Assembly: GCA_963707065.1 (NCBI GenBank)
Contig: CAVPPJ010000053.1
Location: forward strand, 62,001 to 126,000
Length of the DNA: 64,000 nt
Direction of reading: 5' to 3'
Origin: Palsa-506 sp963707065
GTDB taxonomy: Bacteria > Actinomycetota > Actinomycetes > Streptosporangiales > Streptosporangiaceae
The translations under genes and the position numbers were made by a program. Shown piece by piece: positions 1-9,427 of the stretch; position 1 is the first letter of the stretch, and each line of letters opens with the position of its first letter. A model generated the notes under the pieces. That model did no database searches. It was not told the DNA's origin and saw only the letters and a list, made by a program, of their open reading frames with translations.

Positions 1-134
1 CACGACCCATGAACCGGAGACCCATCCGTAATATTCATGGTGAAAGATCTGCAGGTAAAGAATGCGCTCGCTCGCCAGCGCCGGGTCCCGGCATATCTGC
101 GCCTTCATGCCATCACCTTCTGGAGCCGGATCTC
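1..134. other. Left-edge non-coding stretch
   Basis: No open frame here shows the local codon bias or any recognisable motif. It lies downstream of the stop codon of the MMPL gene and is probably intergenic. Confidence 0.4.
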
Positions 135-2531
135 CTATCCGCTCTGCAGCGGCAAGGCTAGGCCAAGGGCAGTGAGCTGTCCGGGTAACGCTGGACAAGA
201 CGGTGCGCGACTGCTACCGAGCTGCCCGTCCAGCAGGACCGTGCGGGCCCCGGCTAGGCGCTGGCCGGCTCCGAAGCCTGCGCGGCCAGGCTGCAGGCGG
301 CGCGACGGCAGCGGCGGCGCGACGGCAGCGGCCGGCGCCGCGGCAGCAGATTCCCGGATGCCGTACCGCCCGTAGAGGCGGCGCAGCGGCCGCGGCGCCC
401 ACCAGTTCGCCCGGCCGAGCAGCCGCATCGTGGCGGGCACCAGCATGATCCGCACGAGAGTGGCGTCCACGATCAGGGCCACGATCATGCCGACGCCCAG
501 CAGCTTGATGAACGTGATGCCGGACGCGGAGAACGCGCCGATCACGATCACCAGCAGCAGCGCGGCGCTGGTGATGACCCCGCCGGTGCTCTGCAGCCCG
601 CCCGCGACCGCGGCGGCATTGTCGCCGGTGACGTCGTAGCGCTCCCTGATCCGGGACAGCAGGAACACCTCGTAGTCCATCGAGAGCCCGAAGATGATCG
701 CCAGCATCAGGATCGGCGTGGTCGGGTCGATGGTCCCGGTCGGCGTGAAATGCAGCAGGCCGGACAGGTGCCCGTCCTGGAAGATCCAGACGACGACCCC
801 GAAGGTGGCCGACAGGGACAGCACGTTCATCACGATGGCCTTGACCGGCAGCACCACCGATCCGAAGGCGAGGAACAGCAGCAGGAACGTCGCCAGCACG
901 ACGACCAGCGCCATCCACGGCAGGGTGGCACCGAGGCTGGACAGCTCATCCACCAGCTGGGCCGTGGTGCCGCCGACATAGACCCGCGCGCCGGCCGGCG
1001 GCGTGACATCCCGGACCTGCCCGACGATAGCCCGTGCCTGCGAAGACATCGGATCAGGGGAATAACGCAGCTCGATCCGCGCGATGCCGCCGCGAACCCC
1101 GGTCAGCTGCCCGCCGGTGACGCCGGGAACGTGATCCAGCCGGCTCACATACGCGGCGAGCTCGCCGCCGCGGCCGGCCGCCGACACCGGGCCGGGGAAC
1201 TGCACGACCGCCTCGATCGGGTTGGTCACGTTGCCGGGGAAGTCCCGGTTCAGCGCCTCCGTCACCACCCGCGGGGCCGCGGCGGCGGGCAGCACCCGGG
1301 CGTCGGTGCCGCCCCAGGTGATGTGCAGGAACGGCGAGCCGACGGCGGCCAGCCCGGCCACGATCACCACGACGTAGACAACCGGGCGGCGCATGACGCT
1401 GCGGGCCAGCCGGTACCAGGCGCCGCCGGTCTCGTCGGCCAGCGCGGGCTGTGCGGCCACGCCGGGCTGGCCGAGGCCGGGCGGCAGGGCCGCCCGGGCC
1501 CGTCGCTGCGGGCGTACCCGCAGCGCATTCACCCGGGGGCCGAGGACGGCGAGCAGGGCCGGCATGACGGTCAGCGCGGCGAGCATGTCCACCAGGACCG
1601 TGGCCACCCCGCCGTAGCCCATCGAGCGCAGGAATGTCATCGGGAAGAGCATCAGGCTGGCCAGCGCCACCGCGACCGTGACGCCGGACACCGCGACCGT
1701 GCGGCCGGCCGTGGCCACGGTCCGGGCCACGGCATCCTCGATGGTTTGCGTCCGGCCGAGTTCCTCGCGGAACCGGCCGACCATGAACAATCCGTAATCG
1801 ATGGCGAGGCCGAGGCCGAGAATGGTGGTGATGTTCACCGAGTAAATGGACACCGGGGTGAACAGCGTCAGCAGCCGCAGCGCGGTGAGCGAGCCGAGGA
1901 TCGCGATGCCGCCGATCGCCAGCGGCAGGCTGGCCGCGGCAAGGCCGCCGAAGATCACCAGCAGCAGGACAAGGAGGACCGGCAGCGAGAAACCCTCGGC
2001 GCGGCCAATGTCGGAGGTGACGTCCTTGTTGATGGCTTCCTCGGTCGGGATCTGGCCGCCGGCCCGGTCGGTCAGGCCGGGCGCCGCAAGCTGGCCGGCA
2101 ATCGCGTCGAAACTCTTGATCCGGGCGGCGTCGTCGGCGCCGGCCAGCTCGATTACCGCATAGGTCTGGCGGCCGCTGGCGCTGACGAACTGCCTCGATC
2201 CGGTGGACCAGTAGGTCGCGACCGACTCGACCTTGCTGCCGGGCAGCGCGCTCAGCGTCCTGGTGACGGCTGCCCGGTAGGCAGGATCCGCCACGGTCCT
2301 TGTCGTGCTCTGGTACAGCACGACAACATCACCCGAGTCACGCCCGAACGCGGCCGCGGCCAGGTCGTCGGCCCGCTGGCTCTGGCTGTTCGGGGTGTTG
2401 AAGCCGCCGGCGGACTGCAGGGAACCGAAGACGCCGGTCCCCCAGACTCCGGCGAAGGCCACGACGGCCAGCGTGATGGCGAGGACAAGGCGCCTGCGAC
2501 GGTAGATGACGCGTCCCCAGACCTCGAACAT
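135..2531 (-). CDS. MMPL/RND-family membrane exporter
   Basis: A 798-residue integral membrane protein of the MMPL branch of the RND superfamily, which exports lipids or drugs using the proton gradient. It has the duplicated layout: a transmembrane helix near residues 15-33, an extracytoplasmic loop, helices 2-6, a second half starting near residue 378, another large loop, and helices 8-12. Both proton-relay helices keep the Asp-Tyr pair (LGLAIDYGLFMV near residue 245 and GLSMDYEVFLL near 622). The ATG at 2531 follows GGAGG at seven bases. The last 55 residues are low-complexity Ala/Pro/Arg. It is divergent from a TetR gene, which likely represses it. The substrate cannot be read from sequence. 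Confidence 0.9.
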   Translation of the reverse strand: MFEVWGRVIYRRRRLVLAITLAVVAFAGVWGTGVFGSLQSAGGFNTPNSQSQRADDLAAAAFGRDSGDVVVLYQSTTRTVADPAYRAAVTRTLSALPGSKVESVATYWSTGSRQFVSASGRQTYAVIELAGADDAARIKSFDAIAGQLAAPGLTDRAGGQIPTEEAINKDVTSDIGRAEGFSLPVLLVLLLVIFGGLAAASLPLAIGGIAILGSLTALRLLTLFTPVSIYSVNITTILGLGLAIDYGLFMVGRFREELGRTQTIEDAVARTVATAGRTVAVSGVTVAVALASLMLFPMTFLRSMGYGGVATVLVDMLAALTVMPALLAVLGPRVNALRVRPQRRARAALPPGLGQPGVAAQPALADETGGAWYRLARSVMRRPVVYVVVIVAGLAAVGSPFLHITWGGTDARVLPAAAAPRVVTEALNRDFPGNVTNPIEAVVQFPGPVSAAGRGGELAAYVSRLDHVPGVTGGQLTGVRGGIARIELRYSPDPMSSQARAIVGQVRDVTPPAGARVYVGGTTAQLVDELSSLGATLPWMALVVVLATFLLLFLAFGSVVLPVKAIVMNVLSLSATFGVVVWIFQDGHLSGLLHFTPTGTIDPTTPILMLAIIFGLSMDYEVFLLSRIRERYDVTGDNAAAVAGGLQSTGGVITSAALLLVIVIGAFSASGITFIKLLGVGMIVALIVDATLVRIMLVPATMRLLGRANWWAPRPLRRLYGRYGIRESAAAAPAAAVAPPLPSRRLQPGRAGFGAGQRLAGARTVLLDGQLGSSRAPSCPALPGQLTALGLALPLQSG

Positions 2532-2565
2532 TTGGGTGCCTCCGCAGCTACACTGTTACCGATCG

Positions 2566-2641
2566 TCACCTTGGTGAACGCCGTAAACAATAACTAGCAT
2601 TAACTTCGCATACGCTGTTTACTGATGTCAAGCCCGTTTAC
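2566..2641. promoter_or_regulatory. Candidate operator between MMPL and TetR genes
   Basis: The 163-bp divergent gap is unusually AT-rich for this window. It holds a perfect dyad, TCACC-TT-GGTGA (2566-2577), and three copies of a GTAAAC/GTTTAC motif (2583-2588, 2617-2622, 2636-2641). The first two form an inverted repeat GTAAACA...TGTTTAC. Paired dyads between a TetR gene and its divergent exporter are typical repressor sites; that this one is bound is inference. Confidence 0.45.
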
Positions 2642-2694
2642 CGGATAAGCCGGGCGACGACAGCCGGATAACCGGGCGGCAACAGGAGGCCAAC

Positions 2695-3435
2695 GTGGTC
2701 CAGGCACCGAGCCGGCGCGATCGCGCCCGGACCGCGACCACCGAGGAGATCAAGCAGACCGCCCGCCGGATCCTGGTGCAGGACGGGCCTGACGCCGTAT
2801 CACTGCGCGCGATCGCGCGCGAGATGGGGATGACGGCGCCCGCGCTCTACCGCTACTTCGACAGTCACGAGGTACTGATCAAGCATGTCATCGCGGACAT
2901 CTTCACCGAGCTCACCGGCGACCTGCAGGCTGCCATCAAGTCGGCGGGCGCGGCCAGCGGCGGCAACCTGACCGATATGGTCATCGCGGCGTGCTGGGAA
3001 TTCCGGCGCTGGTCGCTGAACCACCAGCGGGAGTTCGGCATGCTGTTCGGCACGCCGCTGCCGGGGGTGAACGTCGAGCAGGACGAGATCACGGCGGAAT
3101 GCGGCGCCCAGTTCGGGAACACCTTCTTTGAGCTGATCCTCGCGCTCTGGCGCAAGCACCCGTTCCCGGTGACTCCGGATGAGGCAATCGACCCGGGACT
3201 GCGCCAGCAGCTAGAGCGCTACCGGGAGGGTCTTGGCGCGCTCGGGACCGGCCTGCCGCTCGGCCTGCTGCTCATCTTCCTGCGCTGCTGGACGCGCCTC
3301 TACGGGACCTTGAGCCTGGAGGTGTTCGGCCACCTGGGCTTCGCGCTCGACGACGCCGAGCCCATGTTCGAGCTCATGCTGGTCGACACTGCCCCGCTGC
3401 TCGGCCTGGAGTACCCGCAGCAGCCCCAACGTTGA
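2695..3435 (+). CDS. TetR/AcrR-family transcriptional regulator
   Basis: A 246-residue one-component repressor. The N-terminal helix-turn-helix lies at about residues 20-60, with the signature LRAIAREMGMTAPALYRYF. The C-terminal ligand domain contains the WSLNHQREFGMLFG stretch seen in TetR proteins with a WHG-type C-terminal domain. Translation starts at GTG 2695 after AGGAGG. Its divergent orientation to the MMPL exporter, with dyads between them, suggests it controls that exporter and itself. It runs convergently into the LON-domain gene with only six bases between stop codons. Confidence 0.9.
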   Translation: MVQAPSRRDRARTATTEEIKQTARRILVQDGPDAVSLRAIAREMGMTAPALYRYFDSHEVLIKHVIADIFTELTGDLQAAIKSAGAASGGNLTDMVIAACWEFRRWSLNHQREFGMLFGTPLPGVNVEQDEITAECGAQFGNTFFELILALWRKHPFPVTPDEAIDPGLRQQLERYREGLGALGTGLPLGLLLIFLRCWTRLYGTLSLEVFGHLGFALDDAEPMFELMLVDTAPLLGLEYPQQPQR

Positions 3436-3441
3436 GGCAGC

Positions 3442-4110
3442 TCAGTTGGGGTTGTACGGCGAGTACCTCAGGTCCGGGGCGGGCGTCGAGGTGAGCGAGC
3501 GCAGCATCGTGGCCTCCCGCGATAGCAGTGCCCGCTCGGCGGCCAGCCTGGCCGCGGCATCCGGCTCGGCGAGCAGCGCCTGCTGGTCGCCCAGATCGAT
3601 GATGACCGATGCGGCCACCAGGTAGGACAGCTGCACCGGATCGGCTGGCAGGTCCGGGACGCTGACCTGGGTCGCGCCGCGCGCGGTGAGCGCGTCGAGG
3701 TAGCCGCGGAACCCGCGCCGCACCGCCTCGGCAGCGACTCCAGCGGCCGCCTCGTCGCCCGCGTCCTCAGCGAGCAGGTCCACCTCGCCCTGCAGGTACG
3801 GCCGGGAGTCGTCCAGCTCAAGCAGCCGGAACCGCTGGCTGCCGACGGTCACCAGGTCGAATCTGCCGTCATCGTGCTCGGCGACCCGCCGAAGCGTCGC
3901 GGTGCAGCCGATCTCGTGCAGCGACGAGATGCCTGCCACGCCCGTCTCGCGGCCCTTGCGGATCGCGATGACGCCGAACCGGCGCGGCTCGGGCCCGTCC
4001 AGCAGATCGCGGACCAGTTGCCGGTACCGGTCTTCGAAAATGTGCAGTGGCAGCAGCAGCCCTGGGTAGAGCACGGTGCCCAGCGGGAACAACGGCAGCG
4101 TTTCGCTCAT
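3442..4110 (-). CDS. LON substrate-binding-domain protein
   Basis: A 222-residue protein consisting of the N-terminal LON domain alone. The start MSETLPLFPLGTVLYPG and the following LPLHIFEDRYRQLV are the signature of the family. There is no AAA or protease domain, so it is not Lon protease. Stand-alone LON proteins are widespread in Actinobacteria and their role is unsettled. TAGTGT (4117-4122, read on the minus strand) lies exactly six bases before the ATG and no ribosome-binding site is visible, so the mRNA may be leaderless. Confidence 0.85.
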   Translation of the reverse strand: MSETLPLFPLGTVLYPGLLLPLHIFEDRYRQLVRDLLDGPEPRRFGVIAIRKGRETGVAGISSLHEIGCTATLRRVAEHDDGRFDLVTVGSQRFRLLELDDSRPYLQGEVDLLAEDAGDEAAAGVAAEAVRRGFRGYLDALTARGATQVSVPDLPADPVQLSYLVAASVIIDLGDQQALLAEPDAAARLAAERALLSREATMLRSLTSTPAPDLRYSPYNPN

Positions 4111-4308
4111 GCCCCGACACTATGCGGACCCGGGAAATGCGTTCTGTGACGCATATGACGGCAGCCGCTCTGCCTGCATCCTGAGCCCACGCGCCTACCC
4201 CGTGGGTGATGGTCAGGGTTAGCCAGGACCGACGACCGATCCAGCCTTCAAGAAACCTGCGCCGACCACTAAACCTGTTGCGGTGCTCTGGTAGTCGTAT
4301 CGTCCGAC

Positions 4309-4863
4309 GTGCCAGGCCAAACCGCACGCGTCAGGCCAACCGGAGGTTCAGTGAGCGGCGAAGCTGAGGGTTTCGCGCAGTTCATCGAGGCACGCGAGCG
4401 GGCGCTGCAGCGGACGGCCTGGTTTCTGACCAATGACTGGGCGCTGGCGCAGGACTTGGTCCAGACGGCGCTAGCGCGGTCGTGGCCGTATTGGGGGAAG
4501 ATCCGGCGCGGCGATGATCCGGAGATCTACGTGCGCCGGGTGATGGTGAACACCTGGGCGACATGGCGGCGGCGGCGGTGGAGAGCCGAGCAGCCTACCG
4601 GGATGCTGGCGAACCAGCCTGCGCCGGGGGATATGGCTGCCGACGTGGCCACACGCCTGACCGTGAGGAGCGTACTGGCGATCCTGACTGAGCGGCAACG
4701 GGCGGTCGTTGTCCTGCGTCTCTTCGATGACCTGTCCGAGGCCCAGGTAGCTCAGATCCTTGGCTGTGCGGTCGGCACGGTCAAGGCGACGATGTCGCAG
4801 GCGCTGGCCCGCCTGCGCGGCGATCCGCATTTGGCTGATCTGATGGAGCGGAGGGCCCGATGA
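4309..4863 (+). CDS. SigE-family ECF RNA polymerase sigma factor
   Basis: A 184-residue sigma factor of the actinobacterial SigE-like group. Region 2 spans about residues 25-85 (LTNDWALAQDLVQTALARSW) and region 4 about residues 115-165 (LTERQRAVVVLRLFDDLSE followed by the VGTVKATMSQALARL helix). The family usually starts near GEAEGFAQFIEARER, so a GTG at 4351 preceded by GGAGG is a likely alternative that would remove 14 residues. The stop overlaps the next start as ATGA (4860-4863), indicating coupled translation with the membrane partner. It probably directs core polymerase to a small stress regulon. Confidence 0.88.
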   Translation: MPGQTARVRPTGGSVSGEAEGFAQFIEARERALQRTAWFLTNDWALAQDLVQTALARSWPYWGKIRRGDDPEIYVRRVMVNTWATWRRRRWRAEQPTGMLANQPAPGDMAADVATRLTVRSVLAILTERQRAVVVLRLFDDLSEAQVAQILGCAVGTVKATMSQALARLRGDPHLADLMERRAR

Positions 4864-6057
4864 ACGACATGGAGAGCCGGCTGACCGAGTTGTTGAAGGC
4901 AGGCGTCGGCGATCCGCCGAGCCCGGTTACAGTCCAGGCGGTCCGGCACGAGAGGGCCAGGCGGCGAGTTGTTGCTGTCCTTGGGGTTGCGGCTGCTGTA
5001 TCGGTGCTTGCGGTGGTCAGTGTCGGGCCTGTTGGTTCGGCTAGGGAATCAAGGCCAGCCAGTTGGCCCGACCGGCCTGGCCGGAGTTCCCCGCTACTAC
5101 GTCCAGGAAGGAATTAGCCAGGGACTTCTTAAGACTGTCGTGCGCGCGACGGCAACGGGACTGGTTACGGACACAGTCCGTTGCCCGTGGCGGAGCGCAG
5201 CTCCATGGATTTACCCGATTGCCGCCGATGGTCATCAGCGGTTCTTCATGGTCTGTACCAGCAACGATCATCAGCCGCCCACGGAGGCACGCATCTACCA
5301 GTTCCGTGTCACGAGCTCGGGACAGGTTAACGACTACGGGCTTATTCCTGGCGGCAAGCTCGGCGCCGTCTCCGTGGGCCCCATGACTGTTTCACCGGAT
5401 GGTTCCCAGGTTGCCGTCATCGTGTCGCCGCCCGGAACGCCCCCCGCCACCACGCCACGAGCCGAGATCGTCGTGATCGACACACGAAGCGGTGCGCACG
5501 CGATCTGGCACAATGCCCCAGACACCCGGCACGCCAGCAGGTTCCGCATCTTCGGCGTCTCGTTCGCGGCCAACGGACGCGAGGTGGTATTTCTCGGCAC
5601 GAGGACCTGCGGCCCGGGGAACAATCCCGCACTCTGCAGGCCAGGAAACCAGCAAGTCCGGGCGCTGAGCCCGGCTGCCGACGGCGGGTTGCTGAACGCA
5701 GGCCGAATGCTCCTGCAGAGAACTGAACGCCGGTCGGCGCGCCAGATCACCGACATCGCGGTCAGCGCTGACGGCTCGACCCTCACGATCGTCACCGTGT
5801 CAGTTCCGCCGAGACCGCTGCCGAGCACGGTGACGGTCTCGCAGATGCCGATCGGAACTCGCAGACAGCACGTCATTTATCAGATCCACGGCAGCAGCAG
5901 ACTCGAACCCTATGTCTTCTTCAGCACCGATTCCTCCGGCCGCCACTTCCTGATCAACGCCGGGACCAGTACTCACCCCGCTGACGGATGGATCAATAAC
6001 GGGAAGCTCGTCAAGTTGAAGCCTTCCGGCAACCTAGTCTCTTACGAGGCCTGGTAG
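4860..6057 (+). CDS. Membrane-anchored beta-propeller-like partner of the sigma factor (frameshifted)
   Basis: The first frame encodes a short cytoplasmic segment (MNDMESRLTELLKAG) and one membrane helix (VAVLGVAAAVSVLAVVSVG). It then runs out into a stop at 5117. The rest continues in the +1 frame from about 5040, starting GPTGLAGVPRYYVQEG and ending at 6057. The extracytoplasmic part has WD40/TolB-like blades (SPDGSQVAVIVSPP, SADGSTLTIVTVS). The layout and the ATGA overlap with the sigma gene match the membrane proteins that accompany SigE-type factors and probably restrain them. One base appears extra between about 5030 and 5065. Whether this is real decay or a sequence error cannot be told here. 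Confidence 0.7.
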
Positions 6058-6239
6058 TTGCGCCTTTACTACGGGTTCGTCGGCGGCGTCGCACGGAATA
6101 AATAACAGTGCGGCGGCTATCGAGAATCACTACCCTGAGTCACGGCCGAGCGGGCGCGACGAGGCTCCCAGGGGCGGCCAGGCCGACTGGCTGCGCGCCG
6201 CCCATGGCCCTCCAGCCGCCTACCGGAAACTGAATCATC

Positions 6240-7670
6240 ATGTCTGCTCACGAGGCCGGCGCGCTGCACGCGCCCGGGTACGGCAGTATCGCTACGGTCC
6301 CGGCGTGGCTACGCCCGCCAGCGGATGTCAATGAGCTGCTTCCTGAGGTGTGGCCCGGTTCGGTGCGGCGGACACCCAGCGGCGCGCTAGCGGCCGGCCG
6401 GGTCGACGTCCGGGATCTCGCGGCCGAGTACGGCACGCCGGCGTACGTGCTCGACGAGGCCGATTTCCGGGCCAGGGCAGTGGCCTTCCGGGACGCATTC
6501 CGTCATGCGTTCGCCGGCCTTTGCGGCGGCGCCGATGTCTACTACGCATGCAAGGCGTTCCTCTGCGCCGAGGTTGCCCGCTGGCTTAGCCAGGACGGGC
6601 TGCGGCTGGATACCTGCTCCGGCGGTGAGCTGGCTGTCGTTCTGCGGGCCAGCGCGCCGGCGGAGCACGTCGGCCTGCATGGCAACAACAAGTCCGACGC
6701 CGAGCTCGAGCGCGCGCTGCGGGCCGGGATCGGGCGGATCGTGGTTGACTCGCTGCCCGAGATAGACCGGCTGGCGGACGCCGCGGCGCGCCTCGGCGTG
6801 CGCGCGCCGGTCATGCTGCGGGTGACCGTCGGGGTCGAGGCGCACACGCACGAGTACATCGCCACGGCACATGAGGACCAGAAGTTCGGGCTGTCGCTGG
6901 CGGCTGGGGTGGCCATGCAGGCAGTGCGGCAGGTACTGGCCCGCCCGGAGCTGGACTTGCGTGGCCTGCACTCGCACATCGGCTCCCAGATTTTCGACAC
7001 CAGCGGCTTCGAGGTGGCGGCCCGCCGCGTGCTGGGCCTGCACGCGCAGGTCATCCGCGAACTCGGCGTCAGCCTGCCGGAGCTCGACCTGGGCGGCGGG
7101 TTCGGCATGGCCTATACCAGCGATCACGACCCGCTGCCGCCCGACGCCCTGGCCGGCTCGCTCGCTGAGATCATCGGGCAGGAATGCCGGGCACTCGGCG
7201 TCGGCGTGCCCAGGATCTCGGTGGAGCCGGGCCGGGCGATCGCCGGGCCGAGTACCTTCACCCTGTACAGCGCCGGGACCATCAAGGATGTCGACCTTGA
7301 GCACGGCGCGGTGCGCCGCTATGTCGCCGTCGACGGCGGCATGAGCGACAACATCCGCACCGCGCTCTACGACGCGGACTTCTCCTGCACCCTCGCATCG
7401 CGCGCGTCGTCGGCCCCGCCGGTGCTGGCCAGGGTGGTGGGAAAGCACTGCGAGAGCGGCGACATCGTCGTCAAGGACGAGTTCCTGCCGTCCGACGTGA
7501 CGGCGGGCGACCTGCTCGCCGTCCCCGGCACGGGCGCCTACTGCCGGAGCATGGCAAGTCAGTACAACCACGTGCCGCGGCCGCCCGTGATCGCCGTCCG
7601 CGACGGCGCGGCGCGGGTCATCGTGCGCCGTGAGACCGAGGACGACCTGCTCGCCCTCGACGTCTGGTGA
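6240..7670 (+). CDS. lysA: Diaminopimelate decarboxylase
   Basis: A 476-residue PLP enzyme of fold type III that converts meso-diaminopimelate to L-lysine, the last step of lysine synthesis. The PLP lysine is K105 in DVYYACKAF. HGNNKS, the HSHIGSQIFD motif and the GGGFG phosphate loop follow. EPGRAI and the C-terminal KHCESGDIV catalytic Cys are intact. The N-terminal DVNELLPEVWP block is typical of actinobacterial LysA. The usual neighbours argS, hom, thrC and thrB are absent. It sits 48 bp upstream of a dehydrogenase gene instead, so it may be a second copy serving another pathway, or decarboxylate a related substrate. Confidence 0.85.
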   Translation: MSAHEAGALHAPGYGSIATVPAWLRPPADVNELLPEVWPGSVRRTPSGALAAGRVDVRDLAAEYGTPAYVLDEADFRARAVAFRDAFRHAFAGLCGGADVYYACKAFLCAEVARWLSQDGLRLDTCSGGELAVVLRASAPAEHVGLHGNNKSDAELERALRAGIGRIVVDSLPEIDRLADAAARLGVRAPVMLRVTVGVEAHTHEYIATAHEDQKFGLSLAAGVAMQAVRQVLARPELDLRGLHSHIGSQIFDTSGFEVAARRVLGLHAQVIRELGVSLPELDLGGGFGMAYTSDHDPLPPDALAGSLAEIIGQECRALGVGVPRISVEPGRAIAGPSTFTLYSAGTIKDVDLEHGAVRRYVAVDGGMSDNIRTALYDADFSCTLASRASSAPPVLARVVGKHCESGDIVVKDEFLPSDVTAGDLLAVPGTGAYCRSMASQYNHVPRPPVIAVRDGAARVIVRRETEDDLLALDVW

Positions 7671-7718
7671 TTTCAGCCGCGGCCTGTGCTACACAAGGAT
7701 CCGATCAAGGGAGCGCGC

Positions 7719-8867
7719 GTGGATCAGCTCAGTCTCGGAGTCATCTCACGGTCGCGGAAGGAGCACGAGCGCCGGCTCGCGATCCACCCGCTGCACGTCG
7801 GGCGGATCGATGCGAGTCTGCGGGAACGCATCTACCTCGAACGCGGCTACGGCGAGCAGTTCGGCATGCCCGACGAGCAACTGGCGCCGCAGGTCGCCGG
7901 GCTTCGCAGCCGCGGCGAGCTGATGGCGGACTGTGACGTCATCCTGCTGCCCAAGCCGCAGCATGCGGACGTCGCGGGCCTGCGGGCGGGGCAGGTCCTC
8001 TGGGGCTGGCCGCATTGCGTCCAGGATGAGGAGCTCACCCAGCTGAGTATCGACCGGCGGCTGACGCTGATCGCCTTCGAGGCGATGAACTACTGGTCCG
8101 CCGACGGCTCGTTCAACCTGCATGTCTTTCACAAGAACAACGAGCTGGCCGGTTACTGCTCCGTGCTGCACGCCCTGCAGCTCATCGGCCGGACAGGCGA
8201 CTACGGTCGCCGGCTGCGGGCGGCCGTCATCGGCTTCGGGGCGGCTGGCCGGGGGGCCGTCACGGCCCTGTCCGCGCACGGCGTGAGTGACGTCGACATA
8301 CTGACCCACCGTGACGTCAACGCGGTCGGCTCGCCGATCCACTCGGCCCGCATAGTCCGCCTTGAGCAGGATGCCGGCGACCAGGGCCGCAACTATGCGC
8401 ACCCTGACAGCGGCCGGGTGCCGCTGGCGCCCTTCCTGGCCGAGCACGACATCGTGGTCAACTGCGTCCTGCAGAACACCGACGCGCCACTGATGTTCAT
8501 CACCGGTGACGACCTGGGCTCCTTCGCGCCCGGCAGCCTCATCGTCGACGTGTCCTGCGATGAGGGCATGGGCTTCGACTGGGCGCGCCCGACCTCCTTC
8601 ACCGAGCCGATGTTCGAGGTCGGCGACAACGTGCACTACTACGCGGTGGACCACAGCCCGTCCCACCTGTGGGACTCCGCCACCTGGGAGATCAGCGAGG
8701 CGCTGCTGCCGCACCTGCCGGCCGTGCTCACCGGCCCGCAGGCGTGGGCCGCGAGCGACACGATCCGGCGGGCCATCGAGATCCGCGATGGCGTCATCCA
8801 GAACCCGGCCATCCTGTCCTTCCAGGGCCGTTCGCCGGACTACCCGCACCCCGTCACTGCGGGCTGA
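7719..8867 (+). CDS. Opine/saccharopine/alanine-dehydrogenase-like NAD(P) oxidoreductase
   Basis: A 382-residue protein of the alanine dehydrogenase/PNT-like superfamily, resembling N5-(carboxyethyl)ornithine synthases. The N-terminal part opens with the family block ISRSRKEHERRLAIHP. A Rossmann motif GFGAAGRGAV lies near residue 184. An extended frame could start at 7686, but AAGGGAG at 7707-7713 is five bases before GTG 7719, and homology also begins there. Such enzymes reductively join an amino acid to a keto acid or reverse that reaction. Placement just after lysA suggests a substrate derived from lysine, ornithine or diaminopimelate. The reaction itself is inferred only. Confidence 0.75.
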   Translation: MDQLSLGVISRSRKEHERRLAIHPLHVGRIDASLRERIYLERGYGEQFGMPDEQLAPQVAGLRSRGELMADCDVILLPKPQHADVAGLRAGQVLWGWPHCVQDEELTQLSIDRRLTLIAFEAMNYWSADGSFNLHVFHKNNELAGYCSVLHALQLIGRTGDYGRRLRAAVIGFGAAGRGAVTALSAHGVSDVDILTHRDVNAVGSPIHSARIVRLEQDAGDQGRNYAHPDSGRVPLAPFLAEHDIVVNCVLQNTDAPLMFITGDDLGSFAPGSLIVDVSCDEGMGFDWARPTSFTEPMFEVGDNVHYYAVDHSPSHLWDSATWEISEALLPHLPAVLTGPQAWAASDTIRRAIEIRDGVIQNPAILSFQGRSPDYPHPVTAG

Positions 8868-8872
8868 GGACG

Positions 8873-9415
8873 CTAGCTCGCTGACGTCACCGAGTCCAGC
8901 AGCGCCTTGGTCAGCACCGGCCGCACCACGATGCCGTCCGCGCGGAGCGGATCTTCCCCCGGCGCGGACCGGTCGATAGCGCAGACAACCGTGGTCACGG
9001 TCGCGCCGCTGGCGCGCAGCGCCCGGGCCGCGTTCCGGACGGCGCCGCCGGTGGTGATGACGTCCTCGACCAGCAGCACCGTGCGGCCGGCCGGATCGCC
9101 GCCCTCGGCGAGCTGGCGGGTGCCGTAGGCCTTGGCCTCCTTGCGGATGAAGAGGGCCGGCAGGCCGGTGTCGCCGCTGAGCACGGTGGCCAGCGGCACG
9201 CCGCCGAGTTCAAGGCCGCCGAGCAGGTCGGTGCCCACCGGGATGAGCGCCGCCATCCGCGCTACGACGCGCCGCAGCAGGACAGGGTCCGATTCGAACA
9301 GGTACTTGTCGAAGTACTCAGCCGATACCTGACCGGAGCGCAGCGTGAACTGGCCGCGCAGCCGGCATCGGGCGTCGACGTCACGGGCGAGCTGGGCAAG
9401 GTCGCTGTCAGGCAC
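8873..9415 (-). CDS. pyrE: Orotate phosphoribosyltransferase
   Basis: A 180-residue type I phosphoribosyltransferase that joins orotate to PRPP to form OMP in pyrimidine synthesis. The PRPP loop is VLLVEDVITTGGAV near residues 113-126. The catalytic-loop region IRKEAKAYGTRQLAEGG and the FTLRSGQVSAEYFDKY start are typical of actinobacterial PyrE. It begins with GTG, 12 bases after the stop of the zincin gene on the same strand, with no clear ribosome-binding site. It converges on the dehydrogenase gene with five bases between. Confidence 0.92.
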   Translation of the reverse strand: MPDSDLAQLARDVDARCRLRGQFTLRSGQVSAEYFDKYLFESDPVLLRRVVARMAALIPVGTDLLGGLELGGVPLATVLSGDTGLPALFIRKEAKAYGTRQLAEGGDPAGRTVLLVEDVITTGGAVRNAARALRASGATVTTVVCAIDRSAPGEDPLRADGIVVRPVLTKALLDSVTSAS

Positions 9416-9427
9416 GAACCGATCATG

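Noticed and set aside
750..2597. Long plus-strand open frame opposite the MMPL gene
   Set aside because: Antisense shadow produced by GC bias; composition is His/Gln/Arg-rich with no motif, and the minus strand encodes a clear exporter.
6387..7571. Long minus-strand frame opposite lysA
   Set aside because: Shadow of lysA; no start signal and no recognisable domain.
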